Shown here: positions 8,459 to 15,448 of the stretch, one piece after another | Numbering within the stretch: position 1 is the first letter of the stretch | How the letters are laid out: every line of letters begins with the position of its first letter | Origin: Actinokineospora sp. NBRC 105648 | GTDB lineage: Bacteria; Actinomycetota; Actinomycetes; Mycobacteriales; Pseudonocardiaceae | Assembly (NCBI RefSeq): GCF_030269645.1 | Contig: NZ_BSTR01000065.1 | Coordinates: 1-41,136, forward strand | Direction of reading: 5' to 3' | Length of the DNA: 41,136 bases | The notes under the pieces: model-generated | What the model was told of the DNA's origin: nothing | Database searches by the model: none | The model's input: the letters and a program-made list of their open reading frames with translations, nothing else | Made by a program: the position numbers and the translations under genes

Positions 8459-9674
8459 GTGGTGGCCCGGCTGAGCTCGCGCTCAGCCGGGCCTTCGCCA
8501 GCAGGTAGTCCCGTTCCGGCGCGCTGAGCGTCAGCCGGGCGGCGGCGCGGTAGTGCTCGCTCGCGGCGGCGTGGTCCCCGGCCATCGCCAGCAGGTGCGC
8601 CCGGACCGCGACCAGCCGGTGGTGCCCCGCGACCCGCGGGTCGTCGGCGAGGGTGTCCAGCAGGTCCAGACCTTCCGCGGGCCCGTGCGCCATCGCGGTG
8701 GCGACCGCGCGGTTGAGCGTCACCACCGGGTTCTCCGAGACCTGCTCGAGCAGGTGGTAGAGCGCGAGGATCTGCGCCCAGTCGGTCTCCGCCGCGGTGC
8801 GCGCCTCGTCGTGCACGGCCGCGATAGCGGCTTGCAACTGGTACGGCCCGAACACCGGGTCCCTGGTCAGCGCCACCGCGGCCAGCCTCGACCCCTCCGC
8901 GATGGCGGCCTCGTCCCAGAGGTCCCGGTCCTGGTCGGCCAGCGGCACCAGGGCGCCGCCGGGCCCGGTGCGGGCCGCGCGCCGGGCGTCGGTCAGCAGC
9001 ATCAGCGCCAGCAGCCCGGTCACCTCACCGTCCCCGGGTAGCGCCCGGTGGACCGCCCTGGCCAGCCGGATCGCCTCGGCGGCCAGCTCCTCGCGGCCGG
9101 TGTAGCCCTCGTTGAACACCAGGTAGAGCACGTGCAGCACCGCTCCGAGCCGGTCCGCGCGCTCGGCGGGCGGCGGCAGCCGGAAACCGATCCCCGACGC
9201 CTTGACCCGCTGTTTCGCCCGGGTGATCCGCTTAGCCATGGTCGCGGGCGGCACCAGGAACGCGCGGGCGATCTCCTCGGTGGTCAGCCCACCGACCGCG
9301 CGCAGCGTCAGCGGTATCTGTGCTTCGGGCGTAAGAGCCGGATGGCAGCACAAGAACAACAGGACGAGCGTGTCATCGCTGTCTACGCGGTCCTCATCCG
9401 CGGCGGGGGAGACCACCGGCGCCTCTGCGCCGACGGTCTCCTCCCTGCGCCTGCGCGCGCCGTCTGACCGAAGCGCGTCCACGAGCTTGTTCGCCGCCAC
9501 GCGGACCAACCAGGCCAGCGGGTCGTCCGGGGTGCCGTCCACCGGCCACTGCGCCGCCGCGGCGATCAGCGCCTCTTGCACGGCGTCCTCCGCGGCGTCG
9601 AAGTGCCCGTAGCGGCGCACCACGGCGCCGAGCACCCGGGGCGCGAGGCCGCGCACCAGGTCCCCGACGGACAC
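8433..9674 (-). CDS. ECF42-type RNA polymerase sigma factor
   Basis: This 413-residue sigma factor has region 2 near the start (FDAAEDAVQEALIAAA) and region 4 (LTTEEIARAFLVPPATMAKR). It also has the long C-terminal DUF6596/TPR-like extension (from about RADRLGAVLHVLYLVFNEGYT) that defines ECF group 42. No anti-sigma gene is present, as usual for this group. The extension and the partner DGPF protein are thought to control activity. The GTG start lies 2 nt after the DGPF stop codon, so translation is coupled. The final codons read into the 3' end of lsr2 on the other strand (26-bp overlap). Confidence 0.9.
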   Translation of the reverse strand: MSVGDLVRGLAPRVLGAVVRRYGHFDAAEDAVQEALIAAAAQWPVDGTPDDPLAWLVRVAANKLVDALRSDGARRRREETVGAEAPVVSPAADEDRVDSDDTLVLLFLCCHPALTPEAQIPLTLRAVGGLTTEEIARAFLVPPATMAKRITRAKQRVKASGIGFRLPPPAERADRLGAVLHVLYLVFNEGYTGREELAAEAIRLARAVHRALPGDGEVTGLLALMLLTDARRAARTGPGGALVPLADQDRDLWDEAAIAEGSRLAAVALTRDPVFGPYQLQAAIAAVHDEARTAAETDWAQILALYHLLEQVSENPVVTLNRAVATAMAHGPAEGLDLLDTLADDPRVAGHHRLVAVRAHLLAMAGDHAAASEHYRAAARLTLSAPERDYLLAKARLSASSAGPPLSRRKRPS

Positions 9675-9676
9675 GC

Positions 9677-10069
9677 TCAGACCCCCAGGTCCCCGGCCGG
9701 GCTCATCATCGGCCGCAGCTCGACGCTGTCGCCGGTGGCGTCGGTGATCCGGGCGGCGATCTCCACCGCCCGCTGGTAGCTCGCGCAGTCGACGATGCCG
9801 TAGCTGACCAGCACCTCCTTCGACTCGGCGAACGGGCCGTCGGTGGCCACCGCGACCCCGCCGGTCCGCCGCACGGTCTTGCTGTGCGAGGGGTCGGCCA
9901 GCCCCTCGGCGGCGACGAACTCGCCGGACTCGACCAGCTCCTTGCCCAGCTCGGCGTAGAACTCGCAGGCCGCCTGCACCTCGGCGGGCATCCGCTGGGT
10001 CTCGGTCCACTCCCGGGTGGCCGCCTCCCACGCGTCGCGGTTGGTGTAGGCCAGCAGCATGTACTTCAT
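9677..10069 (-). CDS. YCII-related DGPF-domain protein
   Basis: This 130-residue protein opens with MKYMLLAYTN and has the hallmark DGPFAESKEVL near residue 77. DGPF proteins are encoded immediately upstream of ECF42 sigma genes across actinobacteria and are the likely input or partner of that sigma factor. Their biochemical role is unsettled. GAGAGGAG lies 7-8 nt before the ATG. The gene is first in a two-gene operon with the sigma factor. Confidence 0.9.
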   Translation of the reverse strand: MKYMLLAYTNRDAWEAATREWTETQRMPAEVQAACEFYAELGKELVESGEFVAAEGLADPSHSKTVRRTGGVAVATDGPFAESKEVLVSYGIVDCASYQRAVEIAARITDATGDSVELRPMMSPAGDLGV

Positions 10070-10173
10070 CGGATGGCTCCTCTCTCGGCGTCCCGGCCGG
10101 GCCGCCCGCGACACCGAGGTCGGAGCCGATGGCGGTGGGAGGACACCAGCGAGCGCATCGTCGCAAACTCCCG

Positions 10174-11355
10174 CTAGGTCTTCTTCGCGACCTCGGCCAG
10201 CAGGGCGGCGTACGCGCTTTCGGAAATGACCGGGATGCCGTACCGACGTGCTTTCTCCGCCTTGCCGGACTGCGAGTCGGCATCGGCGGCCACCACCAAC
10301 CGGGTCGCCTTGGTAACCCCGGGTGCGGGCACCAGCCCGGCGGCGACCGTGCGCGTGTGCCAATCATCACGCTCAACGGTCCCCTCCCCGGTGAACACAA
10401 CCACGTCACCCGGGACCAAGCGGAACAGCGGAACCGGGCGGGACTCGCTTTTCAACGCGGAGTCCACGCTGTCCTCGGACAGACCGAGCAATGCGGCTAC
10501 CTCACGCAGGTCATTGCGCTCAGCCGAACCGATCTCACCTTCCGATAGCGCTGCCTTGGCGATGGCAGCGAGGTAGGTCTCGTGCAAACGGCGCGCGTCC
10601 GCGGCTGAGAGGTCAAGGCTGTGCGCGAGCGCGGTCAGGGACTCTTGTTCGTCGAGCGACACATACCGGTCGAGCAGCGCGCGATCGAGCAACGCCAGGT
10701 ACTCGTCGGCCCGCGCGGGCTCGGACACCCGGGGCAGCCGGTCGACCAGGCGGGCCAGGAAGTGGCTCTGCACCACGGGTGCGTCCCGGGTCAGCGCGGC
10801 CCGGGTGGCCTCGGGCACCTCGGGCCAGCCACCGGGCTCGACGGGGAACTCCGCGCCGCTGTCGAGGAACCGGGCCAGCAGCCGGGCGCACGCGCGGGCG
10901 TCGTCCAGCGCGGAATGCGCCCGACCGATGTCGATGCCCGCGACCCGGCAGCAACTCGCCAGCGACCGCGACGGCGACGGCAGGTAGAGCGGCGCGGCCG
11001 TCATCGTGCACACCCCGTCGCGCACCGGCGCCACTACCCCGACCCGGTCGAACTCGGCGGCGATGAAGTCGGCGTCGAAGGCGAGGTTGTGCGCCGCGAT
11101 CACCCGACCGCGCAACCGCTCGCCCACCGCACCGGCGATCTCGGCGAACGCGGGTGCCCGGCGCGCCTGCGCGGCCCGGATGCCGTGGATGCGCTGCGGG
11201 CCCATGTCGCGGCCGGGGTTCACCAGCGTGCACCACTCGTCGACGATGGCCCCCGCCCGGTCGGTCCGCACGACCGCGATCTCGGCGATCCGGTCGTGCC
11301 GCGCCGGGGACAGCCCCGTCGTCTCGACGTCGACAACCGCGTACCCGTCCACCAC
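10174..11355 (-). CDS. DnaQ-like 3'-5' exonuclease with C-terminal BRCT domain
   Basis: In this 393-residue protein, residues 1-170 form a DEDDh exonuclease with DVETTGL (ExoI), AHNLAFDADF (ExoII) and HSALDDARA (ExoIII). The middle (about 215-300) is helical and acidic (LTALAHSLDLSAADA, GSAERNDLREVAALLG) and resembles a TerB-like helical region. The last 90 residues form a BRCT domain (DVVVFTGEG ... RYGIPVISE). Exonuclease-BRCT fusions occur in actinobacteria and presumably act in DNA repair or proofreading. The GTG start has GGGAG 5-6 nt upstream; a second GTG follows immediately. It is divergent from the PP2C gene. Confidence 0.88.
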   Translation of the reverse strand: MVDGYAVVDVETTGLSPARHDRIAEIAVVRTDRAGAIVDEWCTLVNPGRDMGPQRIHGIRAAQARRAPAFAEIAGAVGERLRGRVIAAHNLAFDADFIAAEFDRVGVVAPVRDGVCTMTAAPLYLPSPSRSLASCCRVAGIDIGRAHSALDDARACARLLARFLDSGAEFPVEPGGWPEVPEATRAALTRDAPVVQSHFLARLVDRLPRVSEPARADEYLALLDRALLDRYVSLDEQESLTALAHSLDLSAADARRLHETYLAAIAKAALSEGEIGSAERNDLREVAALLGLSEDSVDSALKSESRPVPLFRLVPGDVVVFTGEGTVERDDWHTRTVAAGLVPAPGVTKATRLVVAADADSQSGKAEKARRYGIPVISESAYAALLAEVAKKT

Positions 11356-11550
11356 GTCACTCCCGTCCGTCGCCCGACCGCGTCAACGATCTACCAGGAA
11401 CCCGACCATCCGGGTGGCGAAAGTGTGGTTTTCGACACCGATGCCCGCGCCGTTCGGTACCGTTCCGATCGCGGTCGGTCACTGGGGGTCCGCCGCGCGC
11501 CAGCCCGCCCCCGGGCCGGGAGCGGTCCGCCCGAACGATGGTGTGATGCG

Positions 11551-12405
11551 TTGAGCGAATCGGTCGACTGCAGGCACTGCACCGCCCCCGTGCAGCCGGG
11601 CAGGCACTTTTGCGAACACTGCGGCGCCGAACAGCGCATGCTGTTCTCCGGCCCGGCCGAGGCCCTGGACCTGCGCCAGGTCGCGGGCATCACCGACCGG
11701 GGCAGACGACGCGACCACAACGAGGACGCGGTCGCCGTCGGCACCCTGGGCCCGCTGTCCGCGGCAGTGGTCTGCGACGGCGTCGCCTCCTCACCGGGCT
11801 CCGCGGCGGCCGCGAGCCACGCGGTACAAGCAGGCCTACGCGGACTGCTCGACGCCGCGGCACGGGGCGAGGATCCGTCGATCGCGACCACCGCGGGCGC
11901 CCTGGCAGGCGCCGCAGCAGCGGCAGCGCTGGGAGACCCGAGCGACGACAACCCCCCGTGCACCACCTACGTCTCCGCACTAGCGGCAGAAGACGAGGCA
12001 GCCGTCGGCTGGGTCGGCGACAGCGCCGCCTACTGGGCGGGACCAGAGGGCCTGAGCAGACTCACCGTCGACGACTCCGCAGCGGGAAGACTCACGGCCG
12101 CGGGCGTACAACTGGAGGACCCACGCCTCGCCGACCCCACAGCCCACGCCCTGGAACGCTGGCTGGGCGCCGACGCGGGTGAAGTGGTACCGCAGGTCTA
12201 CCAGTTCACCCCACCCACGCCAGGCCTGATCCTGGTGTGCAGCGACGGCCTGTCGAGATACCTGGACGCGGGATTGGTGGTCTTGGCGGATTATCGGGGA
12301 AGACCGGCAGAGATCGCCCAGGAACTTCTCACCGACGCACTTGAGGTAGGCGGCCACGACAATGTCACGATAGCCGTCATCGCTTGCCAAGGACCACTAG
12401 TCTGA
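11551..12405 (+). CDS. PP2C-type protein phosphatase with N-terminal zinc ribbon
   Basis: This 284-residue protein starts with a small zinc ribbon (CRHC at residues 7-10, then CEHCG near 24). A PP2C-family Ser/Thr phosphatase domain follows: RDHNEDAV near 53, VVCDGVASS near 71, GDSAAYW near 155, CSDGLSRYLD near 230, and GHDNVTIAVI close to the end. The metal-binding acidic residues are kept although the DGxG and GDSR motifs are altered (DGVA, GDSA). Such proteins usually oppose a Pkn-type kinase; one lies 5 kb away at 17.6 kb but not in the same operon. The start is uncertain: TTG at 11551 is the last in-frame start that keeps the ribbon. Codons shift toward A-ending forms in the 3' half. Confidence 0.82.
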   Translation: MSESVDCRHCTAPVQPGRHFCEHCGAEQRMLFSGPAEALDLRQVAGITDRGRRRDHNEDAVAVGTLGPLSAAVVCDGVASSPGSAAAASHAVQAGLRGLLDAAARGEDPSIATTAGALAGAAAAAALGDPSDDNPPCTTYVSALAAEDEAAVGWVGDSAAYWAGPEGLSRLTVDDSAAGRLTAAGVQLEDPRLADPTAHALERWLGADAGEVVPQVYQFTPPTPGLILVCSDGLSRYLDAGLVVLADYRGRPAEIAQELLTDALEVGGHDNVTIAVIACQGPLV

Positions 12406-12432
12406 CTCTAACCCCACCACGACAGCGCCCAG

Positions 12433-12609
12433 TCGCAGCGGAAAGGCGCCCTCGCCACCGTCCAAACCGCAGCGGTGAGGCCGACCCGGCTGGAACGCAA
12501 CAAGATCCCGACCCCGCTGGTGTCGCAGCGGAAAGAAGGCCCCTACCTCCCGTCCAAATCGCAGCGGAAAGGCCGCCCCCTCCGCCACCAAACCGCAGCG
12601 GATAGGCCG
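12433..12609. repeat. Degenerate 34-36-bp repeat array, five units
   Basis: Five copies of CGCAGCGGAAAGGC start near 12433, 12467, 12523, 12559 and 12593. Most are joined by a similar spacer ending in CCACCGTCCAAAC. The second interval is enlarged by about 20 bp that includes the words GGCTGGAACGCAAC and CCCCGCTGG, which belong to the upstream flank of the structured repeat. A single relative of the core occurs at about 25050, before copy 2. Confidence 0.7.
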
Positions 12610-12641
12610 ACCCCGCTGGAAAGTAAGTCCCGTTACGAATG

Positions 12642-12778
12642 CTCGATCTAGTGGACTCGCTTCGTGTGGGGGGAGAGTGCCGCTAAACTTGCCGTGGGTG
12701 GGGATGCCCTTACCCTGCCCTTTTCTCTCCGCCGCGGTGCTCTAGGGGCCCCGCACGAAGCGAGTTCACTAGATCGAG
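12642..12778 (+). repeat. Dispersed structured repeat, full copy 1
   Basis: The 30-nt arms at 12642-12671 and 12749-12778 pair with 28 Watson-Crick and 2 G-U pairs. An inner 10-bp stem joins AGAGTGCCGC (12674-12683) to GCGGTGCTCT (12734-12743) with two G-U pairs. The core keeps CGCTAAACTTG and GGGGATGCCCTT, then a T-run. Conserved flanks lie upstream (12611-12641, CCCCGCTGG ... CCCGTTACG) and downstream (12779-12803, GCTTTTACTCGGGCAGC). It sits 236 bp past the PP2C stop codon in the same orientation. This could be a mobile repeat, a small RNA or an attenuator; I do not know a named family for it. Confidence 0.9.
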
Positions 12779-12879
12779 CCCATGCTTTTACTCGGGCAGC
12801 CCCAGCGACGAGCCACCATGCAGGTCGACCGTAGGTCGGCGTGCGGCACACCCTCCGAGCTGCCCAAGTAAGAGCGGCG

Positions 12880-13016
12880 CTCGATTGGCTGGACTGCCTT
12901 CGCGTGGGGCCCCTAGGCGACCGCGTGGGGAAAAAGCGTGGGGAGAAGGGCATCCCCACCACAGGTCAAGTTTAGCGGTCGCCTCCCCCCACACGAAGGC
13001 AGTCCACCCAATCGAG
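12880..13016 (-). repeat. Dispersed structured repeat, full copy 4 (inverted)
   Basis: Here the repeat lies on the minus strand, facing copy 1 tail to tail. The arms (13016-12987 and 12909-12880) pair in 28 of 30 positions plus one G-U and one mismatch. The inner stem is AGGCGACCGC with GCGGTCGCCT, fully paired although three base pairs differ from copies 1-3. The core CGCTAAACTTGACC and GGGGATGCCCTTC is kept. GTGGGGA/TCCCCAC can form an apical hairpin followed by TTTTT. The upstream flank (13017-13050) is the same as in the half copy at the window start. Confidence 0.9.
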
Positions 13017-13100
13017 CACAAACGTAACGGGTGTTGCGTACCAGCGGGATTGGGTTCTAAGAATGAAGAGAGAAATGGAGGGAAAGGGAGACAGGAGAGG

Positions 13101-13142
13101 GGGCAAAGGGCAAAGGGCAAAGGGCAAGGGGCAAGGGGTAAG
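13101..13142. repeat. Heptad tandem repeat GGGCAAA
   Basis: Six consecutive 7-bp units occur (GGGCAAA three times, GGGCAAG twice, GGGTAAG once), within a purine-rich tract starting near 13063. On the minus strand this lies upstream of repeat copy 4. Similar CCCTTGCCCTTGCCC words precede repeat copy 3. Confidence 0.9.
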
Positions 13143-13340
13143 GGGCGCCGGGAGGACGAACTGGACGTCGGTCAGACCGTGTGGTGTCGTGTTCGTAGCT
13201 GCTCGGCCATCGGTCCCTTGATCTCCACCCGGGCGCCCGGACCTCGACCCGCCCGGGTCGACCTCGGTCAGGGCGCGCCCGAAGTGAATCTGCAAGGGTC
13301 GGTGTGGCCCACGGGACGGGTGGCGTGGTCTGCTGTCCTC

Positions 13341-14192
13341 GTGCACGAGGCGGCGGGGCCACGACAGGGGCGGTATCCGGTGCGGTTCGGGACCGCCGAA
13401 CTGCTGCGCGACCTGGATCGGGCCAATGGCTGGTTGCTCAGTGTCGATGGTGTCGCACAGTCCTATCTCGACCTCGATGACCCGACGCACCTGGAGTTCG
13501 ACTACGTGCGTCGGATCGCCGACGTGGTCGACGCCGCCGCCGACCCCGACGAGCCCGTGGACGTGGTGCACGTCGGTGGGGGAGCGTGCACGCTGGCCCG
13601 CTACATCGCCGCGACCCGGCCGGGGTCGCGGCAGCGCGTGGTGGACGCTGATGGTGCCCTGGTCGCGTTGGTGCGCGCGCACTTCGGGCTCGACGTGCCC
13701 GGTGTGGAGGTCACCGTCGGGGACGGCAAGGAGATCGTCGCCTGCCTGCCCGACGCCTCGGCCGACCTGGTCGTGGTCGACGCGTTCGAGCGGGGGATGC
13801 TAGCGGGCGGGCTGCTCACCATCGAGTCCACAAGAGACATCTCCAGGGTGCTCCGCGCCGACGGCGTCTACCTGGCCAACCTCTCCGACGGCCCTGGCTT
13901 GCCCTTCGCCCGCCGGGTGGTGGCCACCCTGTCCGCGGTGTTCGGCAACGTCCTGCTGCTCGCCGACCCGGGTGTTCTGCGCGGTAGGCGGTTCGGCAAC
14001 ATCGTGCTGGCCGCGGCCGCCGGGGAGCTGCCCGTGCGAGCGGTGGCGCAACGGGCCGCCGCGGCCGCGTTCCCGGCCCGTTGTGTCACCGCGGCGGAGT
14101 TGCGGGCGCTGTTCGGGCCCGCCAAGCCGCTGTCCGACACCGAGCCGGTCCCCGCGCCCGCGCCGCCGATCGACCCGTTCCTGAGTTCCTAG
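13341..14192 (+). CDS. Spermidine-synthase-like (aminopropyltransferase fold) protein
   Basis: This is a protein of about 283 residues. It opens with a small beta domain (GRYPVRFGTAELLRD, LLSVDGVAQSYLDLDDPTHLEFDY), followed by a Rossmann methyltransferase-like fold. In the latter VVHVGGGACTLARYI matches the nucleotide loop, VVDADGALVALVR the acidic strand, and GDGKEIVACLPDASADLVVVDAF the substrate-side loop. Stand-alone actinobacterial relatives are called spermidine synthase-like, but true polyamine activity is unproven. The start is uncertain: GTG at 13341 gives the typical length, but no good ribosome site is visible and GTGs at 13284 or 13302 are alternatives. Its stop shares the tetranucleotide CTAG with the convergent efeB stop. 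Confidence 0.8.
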   Translation: MHEAAGPRQGRYPVRFGTAELLRDLDRANGWLLSVDGVAQSYLDLDDPTHLEFDYVRRIADVVDAAADPDEPVDVVHVGGGACTLARYIAATRPGSRQRVVDADGALVALVRAHFGLDVPGVEVTVGDGKEIVACLPDASADLVVVDAFERGMLAGGLLTIESTRDISRVLRADGVYLANLSDGPGLPFARRVVATLSAVFGNVLLLADPGVLRGRRFGNIVLAAAAGELPVRAVAQRAAAAAFPARCVTAAELRALFGPAKPLSDTEPVPAPAPPIDPFLSS

Positions 14193-15448
14193 CCGAGCAG
14201 TCCCTCGCCCCAGTAGCCGCCCTGGGACAGTCCCGGGGGACAGGCGAAGTGGCCGGAACCGTTGTGCTCCAGGTACTCCATCATCTTGTCGTTGGCCGAG
14301 AGCGCCTGCTGCATCGGTACGAACTGGGTGCGCGTGTCCCGGTTGAAGCAGATGAAGAACAGCCCGGCGTCCAGGTGGCCGAAGCCGTCCGAGCCGTCGG
14401 TGAAGTTGTAGCCGCGGCGCAGGATGCGGGCGCCCTTGAGGCTCTCGGCGGAGGCCAGCCGGATGTGCGCGTCCTCGGCGATCCGGGGCACCCCGCCCGG
14501 GCCGCGCACGTGCAGGTCGACCTGGTCGAACTCGGCCGTCTGGCCCAGCGGCGCGCCGGTCCCCTTGGCCCGCCCGACGATCGCCTCCTGCTCGGTGAGC
14601 GAGGTGCGGTCCCAGATCTCGATGTGCATCCGGATCCGCCTGGCCACCAGGTAGCTGCCGCCGACGATCCACTGTGGACCCTCGGTGACCCACACGTGCT
14701 CGGCGAGCGCGGTCGGGTCCTCGGCCTTGAGGTTGTTGGTGCCGTCCTTGAAGCCGAACAGGTTGCGCGGGGTCGCCTGGGTGGTCGAGGTCGACGACGT
14801 CCGGCCGAAGCCCAGCTGCGACCAGCGCACGGCGACCTTGCCGAAGCCGATCCGGGCCAGGTTGCGGATCGCGTGCACCGCCACCTGCGGGTCGTTGGCG
14901 CAGGCCTGCACGCAGATGTCCCCGCCGGTGCGCCGCGCGTCGAGGTCGTCGCCGCGGAAGCGGGGCAGCTCCACCAGCGCCTCTGGTCGCTTGTCGGCCA
15001 ACCCGAACCGGTCGTCGAACAGCGACGGCCCGAACCCGATGGTCAGCGTCAACGCCGAGGCGGGCAGGTCCAGCGCCTCGCCGGTGTCGGCGGGCGGGGC
15101 CTGCGGGGCGCCGCCGACCGCGCCACCCTGGGTGGCCTCCTCGCCCGCGGTCATCCGCTCGGCCGCGAGCGTCCAGTCCTTGAGCAGCGCGACGAGCTCC
15201 TCGCGCTTGCGCGTGGTGACGTCGAAGGCCACGAAGTGCATCCGGTCCTGGGCCGGGGTGACGATGCCCGCCTGGTGCGGGCCGCGGAACGGGACCGGGG
15301 CGGAGGTGTCGACGGCCGTCGCACGGACCTGCGGGTCGCGCGCGGTCGCCAAGACCCCGGCGGTCGCCCCGAGTCCGGCGACCGCCGCCCCCGCGCCCGC
15401 CAGCCCGAACAGCCGCCTGCGCGAGACACCCCCGTTCCGGTCGCTCAC
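14189..15448 (-). CDS. efeB: EfeB, Tat-exported Dyp-type haem peroxidase
   Basis: This 419-residue protein has a Tat signal (SRRRLFGLAGAG near residues 9-20) and a dye-decolorising peroxidase domain. The distal-pocket motif is NLFGFKDGTNN near residue 230, and a later DAHIRLAS supplies the likely haem-ligand His. In the EfeUOB system it acts outside the membrane, oxidising Fe(II) or extracting iron from haem in support of EfeU uptake. The GTG start overlaps the efeO stop (GTGA), so the genes are translationally coupled. It is the last gene of the operon. The 3' end overlaps that of the convergent spermidine-synthase-like gene. Confidence 0.93.
   Translation of the reverse strand: MSDRNGGVSRRRLFGLAGAGAAVAGLGATAGVLATARDPQVRATAVDTSAPVPFRGPHQAGIVTPAQDRMHFVAFDVTTRKREELVALLKDWTLAAERMTAGEEATQGGAVGGAPQAPPADTGEALDLPASALTLTIGFGPSLFDDRFGLADKRPEALVELPRFRGDDLDARRTGGDICVQACANDPQVAVHAIRNLARIGFGKVAVRWSQLGFGRTSSTSTTQATPRNLFGFKDGTNNLKAEDPTALAEHVWVTEGPQWIVGGSYLVARRIRMHIEIWDRTSLTEQEAIVGRAKGTGAPLGQTAEFDQVDLHVRGPGGVPRIAEDAHIRLASAESLKGARILRRGYNFTDGSDGFGHLDAGLFFICFNRDTRTQFVPMQQALSANDKMMEYLEHNGSGHFACPPGLSQGGYWGEGLLG

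Larger units (their letters stand above)
12406..13340. other. Repeat-rich gene-free region
   Basis: This 935-bp stretch has no credible gene. In order it holds a degenerate 34-36-bp array (12433-12609), full repeat copy 1 (12642-12778), a 100-bp spacer with conserved inverted flanks, full repeat copy 4 in inverse orientation (12880-13016), a purine-rich tract with a heptad array (about 13063-13145), and about 190 bp of leader before the spermidine-synthase-like gene. Confidence 0.75.

Noticed and set aside
12433..12609. CRISPR-like array
   Set aside because: The units are degenerate, the spacers resemble each other, the spacing is uneven, and there are no cas genes nearby.
12642..13016. Insertion sequence or integron-type origin for the inverted repeat pair
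   Set aside because: There is no transposase or integrase gene or remnant between or beside the copies, and I could not identify target-site duplications. A non-autonomous element moved in trans is still possible.
12788..13120. Similar open frames through the repeat copies giving related peptides (with WTAFVWGE or KLDLWWGCPSPHAF) at five loci
   Set aside because: The peptide similarity follows from the DNA repeat. The frames start and stop in non-coding flanks, lack ribosome sites, run on either strand, and the variation preserves base pairing rather than codons.
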